64,000 bases of DNA from Mixophyes australis (GCA_036250195.1 JAVHZZ010000003.1:340850875-340914874), one strand, 5' to 3'; positions 34,133 through 44,517 are shown, counted from the stretch's first letter. The notes: a model not told the origin generated them from the sequence alone. Numbers and translations: made by a program.

Positions 34133-34849
34133 CTAGTTACAGCCTCTTATGGAAAAAGGAAAATAAATCTGCCTGCAAAATTAGAGGCCTGTTATTTCAG
34201 TGAGACCACAGCTTCTGGGAGACATTTCATACACCACAGACTCCGTAATGGTTAAAACATTTTCACACTGTAATCCAGGGAGCACTGTTAGTGTTCTTGT
34301 CAGGTGCGCTGGCAGGTCTGGAGCTGCATATTACATACACCTGATGAACTAAGGATAATTATGACAACATACCGCAAGCCTGCAGTCCTTTTGAGCGGCC
34401 CACCTGTATTAAACTGAACCTTGATTAAATTTAAATATGCAACAGAAATGTCTTTAATTTTAACTTTAGTATAGTATGTATAATATAGTGGTATAATATT
34501 CATAGTATAAAATATATAGGAGACCAGTATATATTACAGTATAAGACATATTATATAATACAAGAGGTGTAAATATTTATACAGAAAGCTGTAGCCTTGT
34601 GCTTGTATATGGTTACAGAACTCCTCAGTGACTAATATCCTTATGTTTCACAGTTAAGGGGGGCTGCATTATTCCATATACAGAGAAAGCTTTTGGAGGT
34701 GACCACATAAATCCCCCTTGCATCAGCAAGCCTCGCGCTTAGCAGCTTCGGTAGCTCCATCATCCCTAGGGTACCGCTGGCATTATGGTAATACTGCGGA
34801 CCCACTGCAGCATTATTATGTCTGTGATGCTTAATAGGGAAGCCGCGGC

Positions 34850-35115
34850 TCTGCTCTCCAAAGTAGAGGAGGCGCTGTTTGGAGTAAGAGAAGTGCTGGA
34901 AAGAGGAGGTAGTGGGGGGCGATGTACGTTGAGGGGGGTGTAGGGGAAAGAGAAACAGTGATAAAGAGAACCAGAAAAGGGTGGGGGGGAAGAGGGTAGA
35001 ACCAGAGATGTGGGGTAACTGAGCGGGGGAAGAGGAAATATATCCAGAGAGTGGGGAAAGAGGAGTGAATCAGAGGGAGAGAGAACTTGAGAGGGTAATG
35101 GGAAGAAACCACAAA
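34850..35115 (+). repeat. Purine-rich, G-run tract
   Basis: About 265 bp of nearly pure A/G on the plus strand with many G4-G7 runs ('gtggggggcgatgtacg', 'gaggggggtgtagggg', 'ggtgggggggaag'). Pro/Ser/Phe-rich frames on the minus strand are artefacts. Confidence 0.8.
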
Positions 35116-35154
35116 AATAGGGCATCTACTCACATACAGAACATATAAAAAGTC

Positions 35155-35950
35155 ACATAATAATACATCTGACTCACACTCCTTCTGTCATACACACACA
35201 GACTCACACATTTCTCATACACATACACACTGACTCACACTCCCTCTCATACAGACTCACACATTTCTCATACACATACACACTGACTCACACTCCGGCT
35301 CATACACAGACTCACACATTTCTCATACACACTGACTCACACTCCGGCTCATACACAGACTCACACATTTCTCATACACATACACACTGACTCATACTAC
35401 CTCTCATACATACACAGACTCATACATTTCTCATACACATACACACAGATTCACACTCTCGCTTTCATAGACAGACTTACACATTTCTCATACACACTGA
35501 CTCACACTCCCTCTGATATACATACTCACACTCCCTCTCACACACAGACTCACACTCCCTCTCATACACAGACTCACACATTTCTCATACACACTGATTC
35601 ACACTCCATCTCATACACAGACTCACACATTTCCCATACACACACACACACACACACACACACTCTGATTCACACTCTCTTTCATAGACAGGCTTACACA
35701 TTTCTCATACAAACTGACTCACACTCCCTCTCATATACATACTCACACATTTCTCATACACACTGATTCACACTCCCTCTCATACACAGACTCACACATT
35801 TCTCATACACACTGATTCACGCTCCCTCTCATACACAGACTCACACATTTCCCATACACACACACACTCTGATTCACACTCTCTTTCATAGACAGACTTA
35901 CACATTTTTCATACAAACTGACTCACACTCTCTTTTACACACACAAACAT
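35155..35950. repeat. Minisatellite, variable-length units
   Basis: About 800 bp built from words 'gactcacacatttctcatac', 'acacactgactcacactccc' and 'tctcatacacaga'. Units of about 45-55 bp form a higher-order pattern (for example 'ctctgattcacactctcttt' appears at three spaced points). An embedded (CA)n lies at 35,638-35,662. Confidence 0.9.
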
Positions 35951-35954
35951 CCAC

Positions 35955-36790
35955 TCAAACTCCCTTATACATCCCTCTTCCTGCTGTGCTTACCACCAGC
36001 TTCCTCTGTGGCACAGGACCAATGAAAGTTTGTGGGGGCCCCCTATTGTGTGTGGCCCCGGGAAGGGAGAGAAATGGAAAGGAGGGAAGAGAAAAAAGCT
36101 GGAGGAAGAGAAAAGCAGACGGGGAAGTGAGGAAAGAGAACTTGATATTGAGGGAAAGAAAATATTCACCTACATTGAATGATATGGAGACGTTTGGAAG
36201 ATAGAGAACAATGATGGGGAAAGGTGATAGGGGACAATGGCAGTTCCAGTAGTGAAGCTCCCTCTAGTGGGATGTGTGGGGCCCACAATGATAATGGCAA
36301 AAGGCCGCACATTTGTAATGGTATGTGTTTAAAGGGCTTCTACCCAAAACATGTCGTGTGAATCTTTGTGAGTTTCTTTTCTGAGTTTGACACTGATGTG
36401 TTGGCAGTACATGCACTGCCTTCTATGGGAAGATTCCACCACACCTGAAGAGGTGTGGATACCTTAACACTGTCTGCTGGATTTTGTTTGTATTCAGCAA
36501 TGTTTCCATATCTACATTTTACAAATAGTAATATAGAGAGCAAGTGGAGATTTACTGCGGTCAGCAAGTCAGCCTGTACATACAGGGAGAAATTGTAATT
36601 CAGTCAGTGACATTTATGAAAACTAATGGTAACTGTGTAGAAAAGGTGTGTTGCCCACAGCAACCAATCACATGCTTGCTTTCATTTTTTAAACTGCATT
36701 AGAAAAATTTGTTAGAATCTGATTGGTTTCCAATGGTATCACCATCTTTTCTACATTGTTACCTGTAGAATAAAGTCCCCCAAGTATATC
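35955..36790. other. Unassigned DNA with a diverged palindrome
   Basis: 36,590-36,780 has inverted 'caaccaatcacatgcttgct' and 'aatctgattggtttcc' words that recall MITE family A but with different ends. No gene seen. Confidence 0.4.
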
Positions 36791-36795
36791 TAAGT

Positions 36796-36868
36796 CATAC
36801 TTGCCAACTCTCCCAGAATTTCCAGGAGAGTCACGAATTCCGGGTAGGTCTCCCGGGAGAGTAGGTCA
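36796..36868. repeat. MITE family C terminal fragment
   Basis: 'catacttgccaactctccca' to 'gtctcccgggagagtagg': only the terminal hairpin is left. Confidence 0.75.
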
Positions 36869-37404
36869 TTCTCTCGCATCCTAAGAAAACCCCCCACAAA
36901 TGCAGAGCTAAATAAATAATATAATAATCAAATAGTCCTGTGCAGACACAATCAGGGATGGCAAATCGCGAGCCACAAATAATAAAAAATATTTTTATTC
37001 AAAATGAACAAATAAACAAATGAGTGCCACATACATATAAACAAAAAAAAAATCTAAACAGAAACCCTAGGACAATATATCAAACATATACCCTAATGTG
37101 TTAAAAACTGATACACAGTTATGGACAATAAAGAAACTCCAATAACCTTAATTTGAATATATGGGGGCCCACAATAGTTAAAAATCTAAAAAAGGAGTAA
37201 GCAGTATGGTCCTTGTTTCATTAGATGATAGACAAGCGAAATTGGTTATTCTCTCCGATTAATTCGATATATATATATATCAAAAAAACTATATCCTGAC
37301 AAAATTAATGGCAGACTCCACAAATTGAATTTACATGTCTCTGTATCAGAAGATGCCAGTTAAAACGTCCAATAAACAACTGTGAACTTGGATTGCAAGA
37401 GATC

Positions 37405-37545
37405 ATCATCATTATCATTTATTTATACAGCGCCAACATATTCCGTAGCGCTTTACAATTGGGAGCACAGTAAACTAATAAACAAACTGGGTAAAACAGA
37501 CAAAGAGGTGAGAAGGACCTGCTCGCAAGCTTACAATCTACGAGA
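37405..37545 (-). repeat. LINE 3' tail (CR1/L2-type), inverted
   Basis: 'atcatcatcattatcattta', 'cagcgccaacatattccgta', 'gcgctttacaattggg', 'cttacaatctacga': the reverse complement of the 5.9-kb tail. Confidence 0.8.
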
Positions 37546-38008
37546 TGATAGTTTGATAATACCGCCAATAGTCCTGAGCACATAAACACTTCAAACTACC
37601 GATTTATTACTCCAAAGAATAAACAGCTGAGGCCACTTTGGAAGAGACAGCCAGCAGCTCTTACCAAACCACCAGCGAGTTCACCCGGGCCCCGATATCA
37701 GATGAGACGGTAGTATGTAAAAGTTAGTAGTATGCAAAGTTTTCCAATATACTGGCGTTGAACTCTCCGCAATCGGACTCCATCCACAAACTGAATGAAT
37801 GGAGCACATGCGTATGAGAAGAACCTGGATTGGTGGTAGAAGGTGCTGTGATGATCTGTAAAGTTAACCAGCCTGTCACTGGAATTTAGAACTGGCGCAG
37901 AGGAAACTACCAGGAAACAGTAAAAAATAAAAAAAAGGTAAACGGAGTCTGGTGACAAATCGTAGCTTGTCATCGGAAAAATAATTCCAAAGGGTTTACT
38001 GTGAAAAA

Positions 38009-38056
38009 GAAACGCTGACGCGTTTCGTCGCCTAAAAGCGATTTCTTCAGAGGGAA
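38009..38056 (-). ncRNA. Hammerhead-ribozyme-like motif (degenerate)
   Basis: The minus strand reads CTGAAGA, then AA, a short stem TCGC...GCGA with a U-rich loop, then C, GAAA, and CGCGTC. This resembles the hammerhead core (CUGANGA, helix II, GAAA, minimal helix III, N-U-H). Helix I is weak and extra nucleotides precede helix II, so activity is doubtful. Confidence 0.35.
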
Positions 38057-38195
38057 GTAAGTATGACCACCCGATCTCCTGGGTCTTATTTATAATGCAA
38101 ACTCATTAAGTAATTCCTCTAACAGCTGTAGCAAAGACATTTAATCTTAAAGTGGTACATCTATAAATATGAAAAACACATATATATATATATAT

Positions 38196-38973
38196 ATTGC
38201 TCCTGATGAAGTCTTGGTTGCTCCCAGACGAAACGCGTTGAGCTGCACTACTTTTATTTACTCTGCATACCTCATGTGAGTGCTTTTTATACATTTTTAT
38301 TAAAACTTTTGTATACATACCAAATTGGTCTTCCTTTCTCTCTATCTGGTTCATGTCCGCCTATTGAATGAGGTTGAAACTGGGAGGCTCTTGGTTAAGC
38401 TTATGTGAAAACCTGCTATCAACAATCTGCTTGATATGTGAGATCTACTTTGTTGTCTGGTACGCAGATTGCTTATTTATTTTGCTCTTTAAAGGGTGTT
38501 CCCTTTTATGTGACTCTGGGATCTAGGTCTCACACACCCCATAGAACATCGGTGTTTAGAGGTGTGTTACCCTCATTAGGAATATTATCTATTGCGGTGT
38601 TACACTATGTCTGTTCTCTCTATATCGCTGTGCTGATTCTTTGGAGATTTGGAGGAATCAGACCAGAACAGAGGTTATCTCCATCTCCGCCGTGATATTC
38701 ACAGCTGCTTACCTTACGGTACGCATATTACTACCTTTTTCAACCTGTACATCTTGATATCACACTATGAGGCGCCCTCTGCCTGTTTTCTGTTGTAGTT
38801 ATCCCCGTTGTCCGGACTGACCATCTGGTTCCAGGCTCTTGAGGCCGCCACTCATACAGAAGTCAAGTGTTGATTAAGGTGGAACTCATATTTGGGACTT
38901 TTATATATACCATCTGAGATACTGATTTTAGAACATACGCAGTGGTGATTAGCGCCATATATATCTTTTTGTT

Positions 38974-39015
<42 letters not shown>
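38196..39015 (+). mobile_element. Penelope-like or related dispersed repeat
   Basis: It opens with the hammerhead-like motif, has AT-rich 'tacatttttattaaaacttt' early and ends 'gtggtgattagcgccatata' 'tatctttttgttt' followed by a TA microsatellite (38,977-39,013). No ORF survives. Hammerhead motifs inside terminal repeats are known for Penelope-like retroelements; the class assignment rests on that association and is tentative. Confidence 0.35.
38199..38243 (+). ncRNA. Hammerhead-ribozyme-like motif
   Basis: In order: helix I 5' GCTC (38,199-38,202); CTGATGA (38,203-38,209); one extra A; helix II GTCTTGG (38,211-38,217) with loop TTGCT and CCCAGAC (38,223-38,229, one mismatch); GAAA (38,230-38,233); minimal helix III C-GC-G; cleavage triplet GTT; helix I 3' GAGC (38,240-38,243). 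All conserved core blocks are present and helix I pairs fully. The single A between CTGATGA and helix II departs from the consensus and may reduce or abolish cleavage. Confidence 0.5.
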
Positions 39016-39019
<4 letters not shown>

Positions 39020-39020
<1 letters not shown>

Positions 39021-39717
39021 TATATTTAAAAATTATATATTTTTTATGACCAGTATATAATAAAAAATATATAATATTTAAAAACACTTGATTAAAAAAA
39101 AATCAAAATAGAATTAAATCATTCTGAAATTTCTATGCAGTCTTATCTCTTCAATGTCACTGTCCTATAAGTTAACATTTCATTTGTGAATATAAAGTCT
39201 CTTCATATTAAGTCAACGTGTATTAGTGATTCTTTGCAATGAATGTTTTCTGCAGATAGTCTTCCTGCCTTATATTTTTATAGGTAATAAATATCTGATA
39301 TTAAACTTTTCATGGTAGGATGAATATACTTTTTGGCATCTATTACATGCTGCTAAATAGTGCATGACTGGAGAGAGGCCAGACCACATAACTTTATCCT
39401 CTGTGGCTTCTTATAAGTTCTGGAACAATTATGTTGAAGTTTGTGAGTTTAACATTTCTCTTTCATCACTGCTACAACGGCACCTTGATGAGTTGTGTTC
39501 GCCCCAATGCACTATTATAAAATGTACACTAATGGAAATAATAAGCTAATTAAGAAAATATCCCCAAAAACATATAAATATGTGCCTGAAACTAACAAAA
39601 CAGGATTTTTATAAACTGAATTTCTTTTTCATATTAACTTGACAATATTGGTGCAAAACGCCAGTTTATAAAGGATAGAAATGTGCAAAATTTTATGTTG
39701 GTTATCAAGTGGTAATA
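39020..39717. other. AT-rich unassigned DNA
   Basis: No gene recognised. It forms the left flank of the DIRS element. Confidence 0.5.
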
Positions 39718-39759
39718 AGAGGATTTATGTACTTACGTTAAATCCGTTTCTCTGATTCC

Positions 39760-39890
39760 GTCTGGGGGACACTGCTTTACCATGGGTTGTGGAGGGGAGC
39801 TGGGAGTTGGCACCTAACTAGTTAACTTTAGTGCTGCTGATAGACCCCTCCCCTCTACAATCCCCCTGCCTCTTCCTGTACAATCCAGTT
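39760..39890. repeat. DIRS terminal inverted repeat (3' side), 131 bp
   Basis: Starts GTCTGGGGGACACTGC and ends GTACAATCCAGTT. By eye it is identical over its full length to the inverse of 45,447-45,577. Confidence 0.93.
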
Positions 39891-39961
39891 AGTTTTAAAA
39901 AGCCCCAGGAGAAAAAGGGCAGTCAAACAAGAGCACAGAAGAATAACAGAAGGGAGGGATC

Positions 39962-40061
39962 GCAGTGTCCCCCAGACGGAATCAGAGAAACGGATTTAAC
40001 GTAAGTACATAAATCCTCTTTTCTCTTTCATCCAGTCTGGGGGACACTGCTTTACCATGGG
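39962..40061. repeat. DIRS internal complementary region
   Basis: 39,962-40,020 is the exact inverse of the left extremity (39,718-39,776). About 40,020-40,061 is the exact inverse of the right extremity (ending at about 45,592). The two halves meet at 'aaatcctctt/ttctctttc'. In the DIRS model this region templates joining of the two ends to make the circular intermediate, so the sequence predicts the circle junction. Confidence 0.9.
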
Positions 40062-40092
40062 GACGTTCTAAAGCAGCCCCTAAAGGGTGGGA

Positions 40093-41131
40093 CTACTCTG
40101 AAAATCCCGCTCGTAAAGCATTACGAGCGAAATTTGCATCTGCTGATGCAAAGACATTAAATTGATAAAATTTAGTAAACGTATGGACAGAGGACCAAGT
40201 GGCTGCCCTGCAAAGCTGGTCCGCAGAAACACCATTCCTTGCTGCCCAAGACGCCCCAACCGATCTGGTGGAATGGGCTGTGACTCTCTCCGGCACAGGA
40301 CTGCTAGCCTTTATATAAGCTTGTCTGATGGTAGACGTAATCCATCTTGCAATGGACTGTTTTGAGGCTGGCCAGCCTCTCTTATTAGCGTCATAAAGGA
40401 CAAATAGAGAGTCTGTACGTCTAATCTGGAAAGTTCTCCTAACATAAATGCGGAGAGCCCTAACCACATCTAACTTTTCCATCGATTGCTGATCCGTATG
40501 GGAAGAAGATGAGAAAACGGGAACTACAATTTCCTGGTTGAGATGAGAAGCCGACACTACTTTTGGTACGAAAGAAGGGAGAGTTCTTAACACCGCTCTG
40601 TCCTCGTGGAAAACCAAATATGGTTCCCTACAGGACAGAGCTCCTAATTCGGAAACTCTACGAGCCGAAGCAATAGCCGAAAGAAAGAGGACCTTTCAGG
40701 TCAACCACTTTAGGCCTGCCTTACTCAAAGGTTCAAAGGGGGGGGCCCTTGAGCATCTCTAGGACCATGTTGAGATCCCATGGAGCAGTAGGAGGGACAT
40801 AGGGAGGTTGGATATGTAAAACTCCCTGGAAAAAAGTCCTAATGTCTGGCAATTCGGCAAATTTTTTATGAAAAAATTCAGAAAGTGCCGAAACCTGGAC
40901 CTTTAGGGAACCTAGTCTAAGGCCTGCTTCCAGGCCATTTTGAAGGAAGGCTAATAGACGGGAAAGCTGAAAAGAAGACGAGTGGAACGTCCTATTTTCG
41001 CACCATTTAATGTAGGCCTTCCAAATCCGGTGATAGATTCGAGAAGAAACAGGCTTCCTGGCTTGCATCAGAGTCTGAATTACACTGGGCGAAAAACCTC
41101 TAGCCTTCCAGAGGCTGGTTTCAACAGCCAT
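40093..41131 (-). pseudogene. DIRS tyrosine recombinase, one frameshift and one stop
   Basis: A tyrosine recombinase that would integrate the circular DNA copy. The likely ATG is at 41,131-41,129 (MAVETSLWKARG), overlapping the end of the RT ORF by 52 nt. The N-terminal core-binding part includes SRIYHRIWKAYIKWC. The catalytic part has the first Arg in SARRVSEL (about 40,660), H-x-x-R in HSTRSVGASW (about 40,275) and the nucleophile Tyr in TFTKFYQF (about 40,166). Two lesions: a run of eight C (minus strand; G at 40,738-40,745) where seven would keep frame, and an in-frame TGA at 40,697-40,699 in the 'LT(stop)KVLF' context. Length without the extra base is 345 codons plus stop, normal for the family. 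The C-run lesion could be a sequencing error. Confidence 0.85.
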
Positions 41132-43314
41132 GCCGTTAAATTGAGCTGAGGTACATTCTGGAAATGGAATGGACCTTGCAGAAGCAGGTCGATTCGATAC
41201 AGAAGGCGGAACCCCGGCCCTTCCACCATAGATATGATGTCTGCGTACCACACTCGGCGCGGCCAAGAGGGAGAGACTAGAATTACTGGCAGAAGGCCCT
41301 GCCGAACTCGTCTGAGTACTCGAGGAAGCATGGGAATTGGGGGAAACAGGTATCCCAATCTGAACTCCCATGACATCGTCAAAACGTCCACTGCCGCCGC
41401 TAAGGGATCCCTTGCCCTTGCGCAAAACTTGTGGACCTTCCGGTTGTGTCTGGAGGCCATGAGGTCTATGTCCGGAAGACCCCACCTGAGAACCAGAGAC
41501 TGGAAGACATCCGGGTGTAGAGACCACTCCCCCGGCATCAGCTGGTTTCGACTTAAATAGTCCGCCTCCCAGTTTTCTATTCCTGGAATGAAAACCGCCG
41601 ATATTGCTGGGACATATTGCTCTGCCCAAACAAATATTTGGGCTGCAATCTCCATAGCCGCTGCACTCCTGGTTCCTCCTTGTCTGTTGACATATGCCAC
41701 GGCCGTGGCATTGTCGGACTGAATTCTGACCGGTTGGCCCTGAAGAAAAGACTGGGCTCCCCGGAGAGCCAAGAGAATGGCCTTCAATTCCAAAACATTT
41801 ATCGGTAGAGTTGATTCCTGAGGCGACCAAATTCCCTGGAGTCGGAGGTGAAGGATTACCGCCCCCCAACCCTTCAGGCTGGCGTCTGTCGTGGCTATGA
41901 TCCATGACCATTGTGCGAAGGATTTTCCCACGCTCATGTTGTGCAGACACATCCACCACTGAAGAGATTCTCTCGCTTTCTGAGATAGAGAGATCTTTTG
42001 ACTTTTCAGGTGTAGGTGTGACCCTGACCACTTCGATAGCAGATCCCATTGGAAACATCGAGAATGGGCTCGCCCGAAGGGAATGGTCTCGAAAGAGGCC
42101 ACCATCTTTCCGAGTAGCCTCATGCACAAGTGCATTGAGGGGCTGGGGTAAGACAAAACCTGGGAGGTTACCGACTGAATAGAGGAGATTTTCTCTGCTG
42201 GGAGAAACACTCTTTGCCTCCTGGTGTCCATGATGAGTCCCAGGAATACCATGCGCTGACACGGGATCAACTGGGATTTCTTTGAATTTATTAGCCAACC
42301 ATGGCCCTCGAGAACTGCCTGGGTGAGGGACAGGTGATAACGCAGGCAACCTTCTGAGGAAGCCTTGATGAGTAGGTCGTCCAAGTAAGGAACGACCTGA
42401 ACTCCCTGCAGGTGAAGACATGCTGCCATAACTGACATAATCTTCGTGAAGACCCTTGGCGCAGTTGAGAGGCCAAAGGGGAGGGCCCGAAACTGATAGT
42501 GAGCAGATCCTACCGAGAATCTGAGGAGAGACTGGTGGTGGGTCCAGATGGGAATGTGGAGATAAGCGTCCTTTATATCTATGGACGCCATGAACTGATT
42601 TATCTCTAGGCCGTTTATTACTGACCTCAGAGATTCCATCCGAAATTTGTCTACCCTTAAGTGAACGTTGAGGCCCTCTAAGTTTAGGATGGGTCGAAAG
42701 GAGCCGTCCGGCTTCTTGACTAGGAACAGGTTTGAATAAAAACCCCTTCCTTTCTGCCCATCTGGCACTCTGCAGATGACCTGCTGGAGTAAAAGAGAAG
42801 CGACACAATCCTGTATAGCCCGTCTTTTTAAAAGATCCTGAGGTAGCGGGGTCTGGAAGAAACGCTGTGGAGCCGGGCCCAATAGGTCTATTCTGTACCC
42901 CTCTGAAATGATTCTCCGAATCCAAGGATCTTGGGAAGACGCTGTCCACTGTTTCTGAAACAGGGACAGACGTCCTCCCACTGGCGCCCCCTGTAGAACA
43001 GGTTGGTCGTCAGGACGCAGGCTTTTCCTGGGTCTTAGCGGCCTGGCGCTTGGAAGTAAACAAGGATCTTCCCCTAGAGGAGGAGCCTCGGGAATTAGAT
43101 TGCCTTCCTCTGAAGGACTGACCCCTTTGGAAGGAGGTCCCTCGAAAGGGCTGCCGGAAGGAGCTATTTCTCTGAGCGCGGCTTCTGTTAGCGTATACTG
43201 GCAAAGAAGTGCTTTTGCCCCCCGTAGCCTGGGAAATGAGGGTATCCAATTCTGGGCCGAATAAGCCCGCTGCAGAAAAGGGAATGGTTTCAACCTTCCC
43301 AGGATTTCAGCCAT
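41080..43314 (-). CDS. DIRS RT / RNase H / Dam-like methyltransferase polyprotein
   Basis: 744 codons from ATG 43,314. The first ~105 residues overlap the C-terminal gag reading in other frames, so the protein's true start may lie elsewhere. RT: VGGRLSLFQKQW from residue 112; NLFLVKKPDGSFRPILNL (195-212); motif A SIDIKDAY (244-251); motif B LPFGLSTAPRVF (278-289); catalytic YLDD (310-313, genomic about 42,377-42,388). RNase H: TTDAS (D477), NVLELKA (E509), QSDNATAVAYVN (D534) and EADYLSR (D584). Residues 612-690 are the Dam-like adenine methyltransferase-type domain of DIRS elements, with DLMASRHN, MSW and FPPIPMLPRVL, where the usual DPPF/PPY-type motif reads FPPI, so methylation activity is uncertain. 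No internal stop or frameshift: this is the one undamaged ORF. Confidence 0.92.
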   Translation of the reverse strand: MAEILGRLKPFPFLQRAYSAQNWIPSFPRLRGAKALLCQYTLTEAALREIAPSGSPFEGPPSKGVSPSEEGNLIPEAPPLGEDPCLLPSARPLRPRKSLRPDDQPVLQGAPVGGRLSLFQKQWTASSQDPWIRRIISEGYRIDLLGPAPQRFFQTPLPQDLLKRRAIQDCVASLLLQQVICRVPDGQKGRGFYSNLFLVKKPDGSFRPILNLEGLNVHLRVDKFRMESLRSVINGLEINQFMASIDIKDAYLHIPIWTHHQSLLRFSVGSAHYQFRALPFGLSTAPRVFTKIMSVMAACLHLQGVQVVPYLDDLLIKASSEGCLRYHLSLTQAVLEGHGWLINSKKSQLIPCQRMVFLGLIMDTRRQRVFLPAEKISSIQSVTSQVLSYPSPSMHLCMRLLGKMVASFETIPFGRAHSRCFQWDLLSKWSGSHLHLKSQKISLSQKARESLQWWMCLHNMSVGKSFAQWSWIIATTDASLKGWGAVILHLRLQGIWSPQESTLPINVLELKAILLALRGAQSFLQGQPVRIQSDNATAVAYVNRQGGTRSAAAMEIAAQIFVWAEQYVPAISAVFIPGIENWEADYLSRNQLMPGEWSLHPDVFQSLVLRWGLPDIDLMASRHNRKVHKFCARARDPLAAAVDVLTMSWEFRLGYLFPPIPMLPRVLRRVRQGLLPVILVSPSWPRRVWYADIISMVEGPGFRLLYRIDLLLQGPFHFQNVPQLNLTAWLLKPASGRLEVFRPV

Positions 43315-44493
43315 AGTGTTCTCCTTGCTGAAATGGAGGCCGCCTGAATGGCAGAGGAAACCGCCGCTGAATTCTGGGCCGCCTCATAGATACCACGAAG
43401 CTTCCTTTAAATGCAAAGCAAGGGGAAGGAGCTCGGAGTCCTGTAAAGCTTCTGCCAGCTGGTCTGCCCATGCTTCCATGGCTTTTGCTACCCAGGCTGA
43501 AGCAAATGTGGGTCTAAAGCCAGAACCCGCAGCCGCAAATATTGATTTGAGCTGGGATTCTACCTTACGGTCATTTGCGTCTGGGAGAGACGCTGAACCC
43601 GAGGCTGGGAGTAGAGTATGTTTAGCCAGGCGAGCAATAGGAATGTCTACCTTGGGAATACTCTCCCAGCGAGTCGCCTCTTCCTCCTGAAGAGGATACA
43701 GAGAGGCGAACCTTTTGGGAATGAAAAACCTTTTCTCAGGTTGTTTCCAGGCCCTTTTAGCAATCTCTCTGAGTTCAGCAGAAGGAGGGAAACGGTTGGT
43801 TTTTCTTTTGGCCTTTTTGAACAGACTTCTGTCCCTGGGGGAAACCTCCTCCGGCTCTGGGAAGTCCAGCGCCTGTCTAACCGCTAAAACCAAATCATTA
43901 ACAAATTGGTTTCTAGGGTACACTTCCTGCTCTGAGGAGTGACTATGGTCAGCATCCGAATAGATTTCCCCCTCTTCCTCAGACTCTTCCTCCGAATCTG
44001 AAAGGACCACAAGGGGATTTACTGCTCTAAACCTCCTTCTCTTAGCAGGTGGGGTATTAGAGGAATCTAGCAACTGGTTAAGCTTGTTTAATCCCTTCAA
44101 AAAGGCTGTAGACCAAGCCGGGTCTGTATTAGCAGGGGCTGGGTCAGCCTGTGATGTGGAAGCTCCCGGCAAACTCGATCCACTGGCATCTGAGAAAGCC
44201 TGGGGGTCTGAATGCGTATTAGTATTGCTAGCCATCGAAGTTGCCACAGTTGATAGCAACTGATTTGATTGAAAAACCATTTGGGCTAGGGAGGTAACCG
44301 ACTGTGTTAGGGAGGTTACCCAGGCCGGTTCCTCAGACGAAGGGGCTGTAACCTGCTGGCTTTGCACAGAGGGGGCCCCTGCTTCGCATGCAGCGCAGAG
44401 CGCCAAAGGGTCCTTCTGCCCACACGGTAATTTAACATGACATTTAGAACATGTGAAATATTTTGCCATAGGGCCCTTTCCCTTATCTGTCAT
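43010..44493 (-). pseudogene. DIRS gag, split over three frames
   Basis: The first ATG is at 44,493 (MTDKGKGPMAKYF). A zinc-ribbon-like cluster CSKC...C...CAAC lies near residues 15-36. A Ser/Thr-rich linker and an acidic stretch (DSEEESEEEGEIYSD) follow, then a conserved body to a TGA at 43,384-43,386. The family reading continues in two other frames: IYEAAQNSAAVSS through ARRTLWLKSWEG (about 43,391-43,300), and then FSAGLFGPELDTL, QATGGKSTSLP and a basic Arg/Ser/Phe-rich tail ending at 43,010. So two small indels break gag. Gag would form the RNA-binding particle. The first 369 codons are open. Confidence 0.8.
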
Positions 44494-44517
44494 TTTATAT
44501 AAAGGAAGGCACACCAA

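Noticed and set aside
34766..35133. Pro/Ser/Phe-rich minus frames of 100-119 codons
   Set aside because: They are the complement of a purine tract; composition artefact.
35155..35950. CRISPR-like array of regularly spaced repeats
   Set aside because: Units are contiguous, variable low-complexity minisatellite words without unique spacers; the setting is eukaryotic.
37382..37585. 67-codon plus frame
   Set aside because: It is a translation of an inverted LINE 3' tail.
41135..42949. Upstream 600 codons of the long minus frame that ends in the recombinase
   Set aside because: This part is the +1 shadow of the RT/RNase H ORF, begins at a GTG, and has no recombinase motif until about 41,131.
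41234..43942. Plus-strand frames of 60-125 codons opposite the DIRS element
   Set aside because: They are antisense shadows of the gag and RT ORFs.
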